Below, piece after piece: positions 50,405-61,188 of a stretch of 64,000 bases of DNA. The notes beneath the pieces were generated by a model, which was not told the origin of the DNA, ran no database searches, and worked only from the letters and a program-made list of their open reading frames with translations. Source of the DNA: Mesostigma viride (Eukaryota; Streptophyta; Mesostigmatophyceae; Mesostigmatales; Mesostigmataceae); contig RPFO01000667.1 of the NCBI GenBank assembly GCA_009746045.1, forward strand, positions 7,069,046 through 7,133,045, in the 5' to 3' direction. How positions within the stretch are numbered: the stretch's first letter is position 1; each line of letters opens with the position of its first letter. The position numbers and the translations under genes are program-made.

Positions 50405-52435
50405 TTAAGCATGATATATGAAGAGAATGCTTGCGCCAGGTGCAAACCCACGGATTGGTGATGAAGAAACACAGGGTCCCCCACTTTCCCAAGGCAGGTC
50501 GCAACCTCCTCTCCTGTGTTTTCCCCTTGGGCACTGTTCACTACCTTAGCTTAAGGAGCTCCTACTTGTCATCTCCCGTGCACAGTTGCCACATTCGCAT
50601 AGATGTAATATGACGTATCTTTACGCACAAACTCAGTGTTTAGACAATGAATGAAGACACATGGCAAGGTTTCAATAATAACGGGATGACGCTTTAACCC
50701 AGGCTGATATTACCCCTCACTTCATAGATGGCCTAGCTGACTCCAGTTCCTGACACCGTTGTCAAGGCAGCATCTATCGGGTTTACCCATCATATGGGAT
50801 GGTGAAATGAGGTACATGCCTTGATGGTCGATCCGACTCTCACCGCACAACAGACAGAAACATTCTACAGTATTATACTGTATTATAAGGCGCCCCGCCC
50901 ACGGTTATCACCCGTTCCCAAAGCTAGAAGCACCGCATGAGACAAGCTGCAGGGTGAAGAGTCGGCAACTTACCCACTAAAGAAAACAGCTTATACTAGT
51001 CCGCACAGATTTGCATTTCAAGGAAGCCAAAAGGAAGAAGGCAACTTAGGATCAACTGCAACCGAAAAGGAGCCTGTCACATACCAACACGCCTACTTTT
51101 ACATGCAAAAAACCTCGCGGTGACGGTCAGTGTTGATGTAACCCCCTTCTTATCCGTCGCCATAGCCCGAGCCACGGCGTTGGATATACGATGGCGTGGC
51201 TAGCCGTATCACGCTTATGTGAGGGGCCGTGAACGATCCCATTGAATATTATCGATATATCCGTGTCACCTTCCAAGGTCATATATCCGTGACCTTCCAA
51301 TTCAGTACGCGTGTTTTTTATTAGATGAGCACCGGCATCTAGATCTGAAGCAATCATCTACTAATATGCCGTGAGGGTTCAAAGACCCGTACGGTAGTAT
51401 GCAATCCGTGACCTCCAGCTGAGCATAATTATAACAAAATTACTTACTTTACGTTGTTACACCTAGCATCCAAAGACTGGAAAATCTGAGCGCCATACTA
51501 TCTCTTCTACGTCAATGGAGCGATGGCTGCCAGGACTTGAGTTTTCTGCTTACTGTTGCCGGATTCTCGAGAGCTCTTTACGTGCAGTTTGATTTACGCG
51601 CCCATGAGCGCACAGGCGCATCTCAGTCTGACCTGCTCTGCCCGCACACTGGTACAGCGCCTGGTCGGCGCAGCCCAGCCCGTTCTCAGGACCGTCATGA
51701 TCATCACGATCGTCATCGGGTGCTGGCCAGCACTGGGTGCCAATTCCAACCCCCCCGCTTTCACATCGTCGATATCGATCAGATTTATCGATTTCACATC
51801 GATCTTAGGCGGCAGCGTCGTTGGATCGTAAGTTCATTGAATTCCCTGAGACCCTCACAATCACATCCACTGACGGTTCTTCTGCGAGTGATCTTTTATC
51901 GTTTGAAGCCATGTGACGACATTCAAGCCTGTTGTTGTTGAGCTCTTCTGCACATGATGTCCCATTCTGAATTTCTGATGCCACTTGACGACATAGCTAA
52001 GATCAGGTCAGTCAGTTGGATCCCACGCCGACTGGCTGACGATATCAACAGTTCAATACATCTAAAGATTTTTATAGCGGTTGACAAATAACTTTCCTCC
52101 AATAGAGAAATGGTAAAAGGACAGGTGTCGACACCAAGAAGGACCTGAATATAACAGGAGAAGTACGAAAACGTACGAAAAGTTGCATCGAGCGACAAGT
52201 ATGTACCGGAGATGCCACAGGAATTGGTGAGCGACTGGAGCGAACAACAACAGTATATAAGGATAAGGACAACTCTGCAACGTTCAGCTCTTCTTCTGCA
52301 CGTGACCTCACCATTTGACGACATTGATGCCTGTAACGTTGGTTCGCGTGGTTCACGCGCTACACCCTGCAGCTCGTTGACCTTGCCGCGAATCAATCGG
52401 CATCGAAACAAAAATCCTGGACCTAGCTATCGGCA
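50405..52435. other. Upstream region of the secreted-protein gene, unit 1
   Basis: AT-rich, nearly identical to 58,273-60,302. Short frames only (the longest are 134 and 162 codons, at 51,537 and 51,923), with no recognised domain. A TATATAAGG box at about 52,253 could be a second promoter. Confidence 0.4.
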
Positions 52436-52437
52436 AT

Positions 52438-52446
52438 TGGTATAAA
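52438..52446 (+). promoter_or_regulatory. TATA box of the secreted-protein gene, unit 1
   Basis: GGTATAAAAGTG lies about 70 bp upstream of ATG 52513, a spacing that fits a transcription start near 52,470. An identical box lies in unit 2 at about 60,306. Confidence 0.7.
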
Positions 52447-52512
52447 AGTGCACGCAAATCGTCGACGACAAGCGACGATCGAACGCACGCGGACCTCTGC
52501 TGCACGGAAACG

Positions 52513-53321
52513 ATGGCGCGCGCAAGGGTGCACATAAGTTTTGCTGCGGCGGTTCTCACCCTGTTCATGCTGGGGAGTCTGGCCCACGCCCAGCCGGAGT
52601 ATGACAAACTCATTTGCAAGGAGAAGCGTATCTGGTTTCGCGCAATTGAGCAGGCGGTTACCCCCTCCGAGAAACCAGGCTGCGGTGATCCGTAAGTTGC
52701 AGAAGCATTTAAACTTGTTGTTACTCTTTCATAGATCGGATTCCTTCTTCGTATTGATCTTTCATCGGTGCCGACTGCGCGAGCTGAAACGCATGCACAT
52801 TATTAAATTGCTGTTTAGTTACCCGTGTATGCTTGTCTTTCCGCATGCTTGTCTTTCCATGGAATCTGATGCAAATCTCCGCTGACTTCGCGGCTGGGTC
52901 TTTGTTGGGATTGCGTACTGGGACATTTATGCTGTGGCACGACGTTTGGACCCGCAGTCAGAACTGGAAGGGTGGCTGCGACGTTATGTACCAGTACAGC
53001 CTGGAGATGAAGATTAAGAAGGACGACCCGTACATGCCGGTGGAGGGGATGATGATTTCTGATTGTGTCAGCACGCCGACCCCCTACATTTCGCAGTGCG
53101 ATGACGTGATTGCAGTGATGGGTGCGGGTACCCTCGCCTCTACCGAGCTGTATTTCGATGACTTAACCACGAGCGATGCGTATAAGAACCCGCAGGGATA
53201 TGCAATGGGGACCGGGATGTTCACGGGGATGGTTTCCACTGGAGTCTCCAGGCTCGTCAGCACAAGCCCGTACACGTACGAGTATCGGCTTGATATCGCC
53301 AAGCCACCTTTCCAGTGCTAA
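52513..53321 (+). CDS. Small secreted protein of unknown family, copy 1, at least two exons
   Basis: Exon 1 starts at ATG 52513 with a clear signal peptide (MARARVHISFAAAVLTLFML, cleavage expected after AHA, about residue 26) and ends near 52,691 at donor gtaagt. The last exon, open in another frame by about 52,860, encodes about 150 residues (LWHDVWTRSQNW, then GGCDVMYQYSLEMKIKKDD, DCVSTPTPYISQCDD, YTYEYRLDIAKPPFQC) and stops at 53,319-53,321. Cys pairs suggest disulphides in an extracellular or cell-wall protein. No acceptor I can see joins exon 1 to the last exon in frame (tag at 52,734 and 52,818 give the wrong phase), so an extra exon or a frame error remains possible. I do not recognise the family. 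Confidence 0.6.
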
Positions 53322-53802
53322 GACCTTTTTATGACTGAGCTCTACCACTTCAGGAGCAGCTTCCTATTGGGTATGTCCAAGATTATCAATTCCGGCTACA
53401 CCTTGGTATGGCCAAACTGTGAAACTTTCAAATTATGGGAATCAAAGTGTACGCCACTGCCAAGTGACGTTAACTCCATATATGTTGCGTACCATTTCAC
53501 AACATAGTGACATGTAATTGGAATGCATCCACAGCAGTAAACCATGTGTGTGAAATGCCACCCTAATAAGGGAATCATATCAGGGGTGAGCCTACTTTGG
53601 ACTGAGCCCTAAATGGCAGGCAGCTCTGCCAACATTAACCTGTTAGATGTCTCACAATTGACCTGTATCTTTCGACAATCAAATCGGTGTAAAACCAGTC
53701 GATCCAAAGGCAAAGAGAATGGGTAGGCAGTGAAAAAAAGACACTGGGATGAACAAACAAAACAGTGAGAGTAATAAAGAGGAGTTAAGGTTACGGTCCT
53801 GG

Positions 53803-53834
53803 CGCGAATTTTTTGGCGCCAAAAAAATTCGCGG
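53803..53834. other. Near-perfect palindrome GCGCGAATTTTTT...AAAAAAATTCGCG
   Basis: CGCGAATTTTTTGG faces CCAAAAAAATTCGCG around a GGCGCC centre, with one extra A on the right. The same half-site with GGTACC occurs at about 39,985, and the duplicate lies at 61,670-61,701. Confidence 0.8.
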
Positions 53835-53844
53835 TACCCGTCCG

Positions 53845-53900
53845 TATAAATTAAATTATAACATGACTCCGTTGGGAGATCATGTAGCACATATTTTTTG
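53845..53900 (-). mobile_element. Very short LINE 3'-end fragment
   Basis: On the minus strand, ATGTGCTACATGATCTCCC and AACGGAGTCATG are followed by the AT tail TTATAATTTAATTTA. Same family as 4,954-5,100 and 54,808-54,850. Confidence 0.55.
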
Positions 53901-53982
53901 CTGGATGGATGGAGGTGGGCGAAGCCGCAAAACCGAACTAGGCTAATTATAAGCTAATCTAATCTAGAAAACCCTAAATACT

Positions 53983-54078
53983 CTACTCAGCAAAGCGCCG
54001 CTTCCTCTTGGGGGGAGGGGGCTTGCCCACAGAGGCTGGCGTGTGAGCCTGGACAATCGTCTGCCACCTCTTCTTGTT
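53983..54078 (-). CDS. Terminal exon with basic tail, unknown gene, copy 1
   Basis: After acceptor gcag the minus strand encodes NKKRWQTIVQAHTPASVGKP and ends PPPKRKRRFAE, stop TAG 53,985-53,983. The KRKRR cluster resembles a nuclear-localisation signal. Upstream exons were not identified. It could be a host gene remnant or part of a mobile element. Confidence 0.4.
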   Translation of the reverse strand, partial: NKKRWQTIVQAHTPASVGKPPPPKRKRRFAE

Positions 54079-54269
54079 CTGCATAGCAGTCCAAGCAAGA
54101 GACTTTTTACAATGAGATTAATTAATTAATCCCTATGGGCCTAAGTAAGTAAGTACTTGGGTGTCATGCGCAAAGGCATGCCACGGAGTACTATGCTAAT
54201 CTCATTAGAAAAATAATTCCACAAAAGTTTAAACAAATATCGTCTGCATCATCCCCCAACCGTTAAGCA

Positions 54270-54470
54270 CTAGATGGGGATGTAATCCTCATCCGAGCTG
54301 TCCTCTACTGTAATGGCAGACGAGGCGGTAGTGTAGCGGCTATCCTCAGGACCAATAACCTCCACCTGCGGACTTCTACCCTGGCTAGCATCGGGCCGCG
54401 GGGCCCGTGGGGAGAAAACATGAGCATACCCCTCAGGAAGGTGCTTATCGCAGATGGCAGCCCATTTCTC
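54270..54470 (-). CDS. Terminal exon with acidic tail, unknown gene, copy 1
   Basis: After acceptor catag the minus strand encodes 66 residues starting EKWAAICDKHLPEGYAHVFS and ending ITVEDSSDEDYIPI, stop TAG. No family recognised. Upstream of it (higher coordinates) a LINE ORF1 fragment begins within about 70 bp, so any earlier exon may have been cut off. In unit 2 a G is missing near the end, changing the last residues. Confidence 0.4.
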   Translation of the reverse strand, partial: EKWAAICDKHLPEGYAHVFSPRAPRPDASQGRSPQVEVIGPEDSRYTTASSAITVEDSSDEDYIPI

Positions 54471-54539
54471 CTATGGGCCTGGTCGTCGTCACCATGGCAT
54501 CCATGCACGATAAACGCCTCCTGCTGGGAGCACGTCGCC

Positions 54540-54730
54540 AGGTCGCCTGCTCCAGCCCACCCACTTCAGCCTCGACGAGGACTACACCCCGGCACAATTG
54601 AAGGCGAGGCGCGCGGTGTGGAACAGCCCCGACGTCCAGGCGGCCTGGGCGCAACAGACCAAGGGTAAGCGCCTTAAGATGCGTTTGCTCCCGAGTGGCT
54701 CCTTTGCAGCATTCTTTAATGGTCTTGCAA
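54540..54730 (+). pseudogene. LINE ORF1 C-terminal fragment, copy 1
   Basis: The plus strand encodes FSLDEDYTPAQLKARRAVWN and QQTKGKRLKMRLLPSG, similar in layout to the LDDDLTPAQ region of the ORF1 at 6,480-6,600. It is joined directly to the 3' UTR of a LINE (54,731-54,984) with no ORF2 between. Confidence 0.6.
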
Positions 54731-55282
54731 CACTAGACGTGACGGGCTCACCCCCGGGCAGCCTCAGGACTGGTTTGTCTGTAATATGGAGGCAGATGGT
54801 GCGCAAGTATGTGCTACATGTACTCCCAACGGAGTTATGTTTCTAATTAATGGTGCGCAAGGATAGATGGCAAGTAGTGATGAAGGAGACCACCCCCAAG
54901 TCTGTGGGGGCTCCGCGTGTGACCGCGTATGGCATTCATAGCGATTCGGGCCGCGGTGCCCACACCCCTGTAACTAGGACCTAGATTAATAAAATTAATT
55001 AATTAATAGACACGTGACTGCGTCACGTGAGCATAAGTCCTTGAAGTGGGAGGGGAACATCGGATGGAATGGATGGTATAAGCTATCTAGGTCCTAGTTA
55101 CAGGGGTGTGGGCACCGCGGCCCAAATCGCTATGAATGCCATACGCGGTCACACGCGGAGCCCCCACAGACTTGGGGGTGGTCTCCTTCATTACTACTTG
55201 CCATCTATCCTTGCGCTTTATCTGCCTCCATATTACAGACAAACCAGGAGGCTGCCCGGGGGTGAGCCCGTCACGTCTAGTG
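54731..55282. repeat. Large inverted repeat of LINE 3' ends with palindromic spacer
   Basis: 54,731-54,984 and 55,087-55,282 are reverse complements apart from a 43-bp insertion plus its duplicated 11 bp in the left arm and a few mismatches. The spacer (about 100 bp) holds TTAATTAATTAATA and the hairpin CACGTGAC-TGC-GTCACGTG at 55,011-55,029. The arms are the 3' UTRs of two LINE fragments facing each other tail to tail. Confidence 0.9.
54808..54850 (+). mobile_element. 43-bp LINE 3'-end insertion with 11-bp target duplication
   Basis: TGGTGCGCAAG stands at 54,797-54,807 and 54,851-54,861 around 43 bp that match the ACTCCCAACGGAG family end (ATGTGCTACATG to CTAATTAA). The opposite arm of the inverted repeat (about 55,215-55,235) shows the site without it. 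Confidence 0.8.
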
Positions 55283-56450
55283 TAGCACATGATGTCCATG
55301 CCGAGTCTATATCACGAAAAGTCCACGGGTGGCGGCGCCCTGCTGCGCGCGGCCGGCGGCGCCAGGTGAGGACATATCGCCCAGGCTGCATGGGCGGGCT
55401 TGGTGCCAGCTAGTCTATCTGAGGTATCTACCTGATCTGTGCGGGCCAGGTGCCCGGCTAGGCCCAGGCGCCTGTGCCTAATAATGTGGGAAACATAGGG
55501 CAAATCAGCGTACAAATCCTCATTACTAATGTGCAATTAATTAATTAATTAAAATCATAGCTCCGTGGGGAGCATATGTAACACATAGCCCTGAGAAAGG
55601 GGCATCTATGGGTTTGTAATACAATCAGGGCGACAACCTGCAGGTGTAGGATGTACAACTATCACCTGCTCTGGGTGCACTAGGTGCATGCACCTGCACC
55701 TCCATGATGTTCATGCCTCCTAAACAAGCACAGGCACCCAGGGGGGGCTTGAGGAGAGGGCCTAGAAGGCCTGCATGAGATATGGGGTGGAAGGTATGTG
55801 GCTAGGCTATAGCTAGGGTACACATGGCCTCTCAGCAGGGAGTAACTCCCTGCATGGGCAAAGCATGACTCGACATTGCTACGGCTATTGCAAGGGCGGG
55901 TGTGGGCCCATCACGTAGGCATACATGGCCAGGTCACTAAGCTTTCTAGTCTACACTACTGCTATATTCCCTAGGCTGGGGTGGCTGGGGTGGTACACTA
56001 ATGTGCAAACCAAAGGGGATGTTAATTAAGGGCCTTGCGCAGCATCTTGGTGACGGCGCCGTCGAGTCGGTGCTCCAGCTCCTGCGTCAGTGTCCAGGTC
56101 TCAGCGCCGTAGGTCAGGATCGTCAGAATGACGACCTTGAAGAGGTCACGCTTGACGATCCGGGGTAGGGCGGGGTTGCTCCACCAGCGGCGGTGGTCAT
56201 GGAGTTGCGCCCACGCCATGCCGATCCGTGTCGTCAGGTCGTCCTCGCAGTCGGGAAGCCCACTGCCGAGCAGCTTGAAGCGGCCTGAAGTAGGGTAGTT
56301 GACCATGGTGTCGTCTAAGAGGCGGAGTGTGGGTGGGGGCCCACTTGGCCTTGTCCATAATCTTTTTCCAAATCATGGAAAGGCCTAGGCCCCCCATGTC
56401 CTCTACGAGCTGCTCTTTGAAGGTGCGCGGGCCTTGCTGCGTCTAACCTG
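55087..56450 (-). pseudogene. 3' part of an APE-type LINE ORF2 plus 3' UTR, unit border 1/2
   Basis: Same coding blocks as 45,978-46,855 (YGAETWTLTQELEH, SNEDLYADLPYVSHIIRHRR), split by the inserted element at 55,537-55,996. The UTR towards 55,087 forms the right arm of the inverted repeat. Confidence 0.8.
55537..55996 (-). mobile_element. 460-bp insertion with 12-bp target duplication, copy 1
   Basis: ACTAATGTGCAA flanks it at 55,525-55,536 and 55,997-56,008. It begins with a (TTAA)4 tail and the CTCCGTGGGGAGCATATGTA end of the ACTCCCAACGGAG family, oriented minus. The homologous site at about 46,400 is uninterrupted. No open frame of note; a 5'-truncated LINE or SINE-like element. Confidence 0.9.
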
Positions 56451-57564
56451 GATACATGATTGGATGAACCCAAGCATTAACCACCACCATCGGGCACTCA
56501 ATCGTTAATATTGGTGAATTTGATATAGATTGAACCCAATTTTTTTCAATTAGGACGGTCTGTGCAAGCTAACGTCCGCGGTCCCTGAATTTGTTAAACT
56601 GCCACTAAATATTAATTAATTAAGGTATGATTACATTCTACTTCCATTCAAACGTCACTATACACTGCAAAGTGCAAGATGGTGCAAACGCCCATCCTCC
56701 GCACACCTGTAATTGTTGTCATGCCTCTAACTAGTCTAGGGTAGGTTGACACAAGGTGTAGTTAGTGTTCTTTATAACTGTTCATGATGTCAAAGTACAT
56801 GGATTTACTTTATATGGCTGCACAGGCTAATTTAATTTTATTGCTGCGCGTTGCTCTTAGTCTGAGCGCGCCATTGTTTGAAAGGTGTTGGTATACATGG
56901 CCATCGTCAGCAACTTTACGGTTGATTTCGTGTATAGCAAATGAACATGCATATAGCTGTTGTAATAGCATGCACGTAGCCCGGTCAGGAATGTAAATTC
57001 TAGACCGTAGTCTACAGCGCGGGCCATCTGCATCAAATTATCATCCAGCTAAATGGTCTGTGCTTGTGGAGTGGAATGTGACACGGGTATAAGTTGGTCA
57101 GGCCAGCAATGACCGCCAAGTGGACAATAACTCAACATATTGTGGGTGAACAGAACAAGAACGGCATCAATCTGATACAAGTGGGCTGCCACAAGAATGG
57201 GTGGGTTATTGGCACAAGAATGTCTCGTGTCACTACGATAACCATCGACCTGTCGTAAGCTGGTTATCATCCTGGAACCTTCTTGCGTAAACTAGCGACA
57301 ACCCTTGATGATAGTCACATGATGTCTAGAACTGCTATGACGCATCGTCTAGAAGCTTCCATGAGAGCGATGCATTGCGTCATCGTCAGCTGACTCAGCA
57401 TATGTTACGTCGTACCCTACCATATTGCACAGTATAATACACAGGCGACGGCCTCACAGCCATAGCCAACCATTGACTCATATTACCGTCTCGCCAAGGA
57501 AACCTTGTCGCCCGTAACATTTATTTGTAACCTAGACATACATCATGTTGTGCTTTGTTCATTC

Positions 57565-58155
57565 CCACCCACCCACCCACCCACCCACCCACCCACCCAC
57601 CCACCACCCACCACCCACCCACCCACCCACCCACCCACCCACCCACCCACCCACCCACCCACCCCACCCACCCACCCACCCACCCACCCACCCACCCACC
57701 CACCCACCCACCCACCCACCCAACCAACCAGACATGCATGCATTCATCCATCCATCCGCCCGTCCACCCGTCCACCCGTCCACCCGCCCACCCGTCCACC
57801 CGTCCACCCGTCCACCCGTCCACCCGTCCACCCGTCCACCCGTCCACCCGTCCACCCGTCCACCCGTCCACCCGTCCACCCGTCCACCCGTCCACCCGTC
57901 CACCCGTCCACCCGTCCACCCGTCCACCCGTCCATCCGTCCATTCGTCCATCCGTCCATCCGTCCATCCGTCCATCCGTCCATCCCTGCATCCCTGCATC
58001 CCTGCATCCCTGTGCATCCCTGCCTCCCTGCCTCCCTCCCTCCCTCCCTCCCTCCCTCCCTCCCTCCCTCCCTCCCTCCCTCCCTCCCTCCCTCCCTCCC
58101 TCCCTCCCTCCCTCCCTCCCTCCCTCCCTCCCTCCCTCCCTCCCTCCCTCCCTCC
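57565..58155. repeat. (CCCA)n, (CCGTCCAC)n, (CCGTCCAT)n and (CTCC)n minisatellites, unit 2
   Basis: CCCA tract about 57,565-57,722, octamer CCGTCCAC about 57,765-57,930, CCATCCGT about 57,930-57,985, CCTGCATC about 57,985-58,020, and CTCC about 58,025-58,155. The last three do not occur in unit 1. Confidence 0.95.
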
Positions 58156-60304
58156 CCACGCGCTCCTGCTTGGGAGTCACAGATCACACTAACAACAACT
58201 GGTTTTACAGGGGAGGCACCTCAGCCTAGGCAAACACACAGTAAGAAGCATGAAGCTTTGTTGTCAGAGCGACGTTAAGCATGATATATGAAGAGAATGC
58301 TTGCGCCAGGTGCAAACCCACGGATTGGTGATGAAGAAACACAGGGTCCCCCACTTTCCCAAGGCAGGTCGCAACCTCCTCTCCTGTGTTTTCCCCTTGG
58401 GCACTGTTCACTACCTTAGCTTAAGGAGCTCCTACTTGTCATCTCCCATGCACAGTTGCCACATTCGCATAGATGTAATATGACGTATCTTTACGCACAA
58501 ACTCAGTGTTTAGACAATGAATGAAGACACATGGCAAGGTTTCAATAATAACGGGATGACGCTTTAACCCAGGCTGATATTACCCCTCACTTCATAGATG
58601 GCCTAGCTGACTCCAGTTCCTGACACCGTTGTCAAGGCAGCATCTATCGGGTTTACCCATCATATGGGATGGTGAAATGAGGTACATGCCTTGATGGTCG
58701 ATCCGACTCTCACCGCACAACAGACAGAAACATTCTACAGTATTATACTGTATTATAAGGCGCCCCGCCCACGGTTATCACCCGTTCCCAAAGCTAGAAG
58801 CACCGCATGAGACAAGCTGCAGGGTGAAGAGTCGGCAACTTACCCACTAAAGAAAACAGCTTATACTAGTCCGCACAGATTTGCATTTCAAGGAAGCCAA
58901 AAGGAAGAAGGCAACTTAGGATCAACTGCAACCGAAAAGGAGCCTGTCACATACCAACACGCCTACTTTTACATGCAAAAAACCTCGCGGTGACGGTCAG
59001 TGTTGATGTAACCCCCTTCTTATCCGTCGCCATAGCCCGAGCCACGGCGTTGGATATACGATGGCGTGGCTAGCCGTATCACGCTTATGTGAGGGGTGAA
59101 CGATCCCATTGAATATTATCGATATATCCGTGTCACCTTCCAAGGTCATATATCCGTGACCTTCCAATTCAGTACGCGTGTTTTTTATTAGATGAGCACC
59201 GGCATCTAGATCTGAAGCAATAATCTACTAATATGCCGTGAGGGTTCAAAGACCCGTACGGTAGTATGCAATCCGTGACCTCCAGCTGAGCATAATTATA
59301 ACAAAATTACTTACTTTACGTTGTTACACCTAGCATCCAAAGACTGGAAAATCTGAGCGCCATACTATCTCTTCTACGTCAATGGAGCGATGGCTGCCAG
59401 GACTTGAGTTTTCTGCTTACTGTTGCCGGATTCTCGAGAGCTCTTTACGTGCAGTTTGATTTACGCGCCCATGAGCGCACAGGCGCATCTCAGTCTGACC
59501 TGCTCTGCCCGCACACTGGTACAGCGCCTGGTCGGCGCAGCCCAGCCCGTTCTCAGGACCGTCATGATCATCACGATCGTCATCGGGTGCTGGCCAGCAC
59601 TGGGTGCCAATTCCAACCCCCCCGCTTTCACATCGTCGATATCGATCAGATTTATCGATTTCACATCGATCTTAGGCGGCAGCGTCGTTGGATCGTAAGT
59701 TCATTGAATTCCCTGAGACCCTCACAATCACATCCACTGACGGTTCTTCTGCGAGTGATCTTTTATCGTTTGAAGCCATGTGACGACATTCAAGCCTGTT
59801 GTTGTTGAGCTCTTCTGCACATGATGTCCCATTCTGAATTTCTGATGCCACTTGACGACATAGCTAAGATCAGGTCAGTCAGTTGGATCCCACGCCGACT
59901 GGCTGACGATATCAACAGTTCAATACATCTAAAGATTTTTATAGCGGTTGACAAATAACTTTCCTCCAATAGAGAAATGGTAAAAGGACAGGTGTCGACA
60001 CCAAGAAGGACCTGAATATAACAGGAGAAGTACGAAAACGTACGAAAAGTTGCATCGAGCGACAAGTATGTACCGGAGATGCCACAGGAATTGGTGAGCG
60101 ACTGGAGCGACCAACAACAGTATATAAGGATAAGGACAACTCTGCAACGTTCAGCTCTTCTTCTGCACGTGACCTCACCATTTGACGACATTGATGCCTG
60201 TAACGTTGGTTCGCGTGGTTCACGCGCTACACCCTGCAGCTCGTTGACCTTGCCGCGAATCAATCGGCATCGAAACAAAAATCCTGGACCTAGCTATCGG
60301 CAAT

Positions 60305-60313
60305 TGGTATAAA
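60305..60313 (+). promoter_or_regulatory. TATA box of the secreted-protein gene, unit 2
   Basis: GGTATAAAAGTG, same position relative to the ATG at 60,380 as in unit 1. Confidence 0.7.
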
Positions 60314-60379
60314 AGTGCACGCAAATCGTCGACGACAAGCGACGATCGAACGCACGCGGACCTCTGCTGCACGGAAACG

Positions 60380-61188
60380 ATGGCGCGCGCAAGGGTGCAC
60401 ATAAGTTTTGCTGCGGCGGTTCTCACCCTGTTCATGCTGGGGAGTCTGGCCCACGCCCAGCCGGAGTATGACAAACTCATTTGCAAGGAGAAGCGTATCT
60501 GGTTTCGCGCAATTGAGCAGGCGGTTACCCCCTCCGAGAAACCAGGCTGCGGTGATCCGTAAGTTGCAGAAGCATTTAAACTTGTTGTTACTCTTTCATA
60601 GATCGGATTCCTTCTTCGTATTGATCTTTCATCGGTGCCGACTGCGCGAGCTGAAACGCATGCACATTATTAAATTGCTGTTTAGTTACCCGTGTATGCT
60701 TGTCTTTCCGCATGCTTGTCTTTCCATGGAATCTGATGCAAATCTCCGCTGACTTCGCGGCTGGGTCTTTGTTGGGATTGCGTACTGGGACATTTATGCT
60801 GTGGCACGACGTTTGGACCCGCAGTCAGAACTGGAAGGGTGGCTGCGACGTTATGTACCAGTACAGCCTGGAGATGAAGATTAAGAAGGACGACCCGTAC
60901 ATGCCGGTGGAGGGGATGATGATTTCTGATTGTGTCAGCACGCCGACCCCCTACATTTCGCAGTGCGATGACGTGATTGCAGTGATGGGTGCGGGTACCC
61001 TCGCCTCTACCGAGCTGTATTTCGATGACTTAACCACGAGCGATGCGTATAAGAACCCGCAGGGATATGCAATGGGGACCGGGATGTTCACGGGGATGGT
61101 TTCCACTGGAGTCTCCAGGCTCGTCAGCACAAGCCCGTACACGTACGAGTATCGGCTTGATATCGCCAAGCCACCTTTCCAGTGCTAA
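60380..61188 (+). CDS. Small secreted protein of unknown family, copy 2
   Basis: No difference from copy 1 was seen across the coding region: signal peptide at ATG 60,380, donor gtaagt near 60,559, last exon to the stop at 61,186-61,188. The same unresolved splice phase is present, so it is not a single-copy sequencing slip. A TATATAAGG box about 260 bp upstream is also kept; one base nearby differs (GACCAACAAC against GAACAACAAC). Confidence 0.6.

Larger units (their letters stand above)
46400..55996. repeat. Segmental tandem duplication, unit 1 (about 9.6 kb)
   Basis: 46,400-47,980 matches 55,997-57,565 and 50,405-55,996 matches 58,273-63,861. In the second block I noted only about seven differences over 5.6 kb. 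The middle (47,980-50,400) is not conserved: minisatellites differ, and about 2 kb occurs only here. Confidence 0.9.

Noticed and set aside
51537-52411. 134- and 162-codon frames upstream of the secreted-protein gene
   Set aside because: Overlap on opposite strands, no domain; identity between units only reflects the recent duplication.
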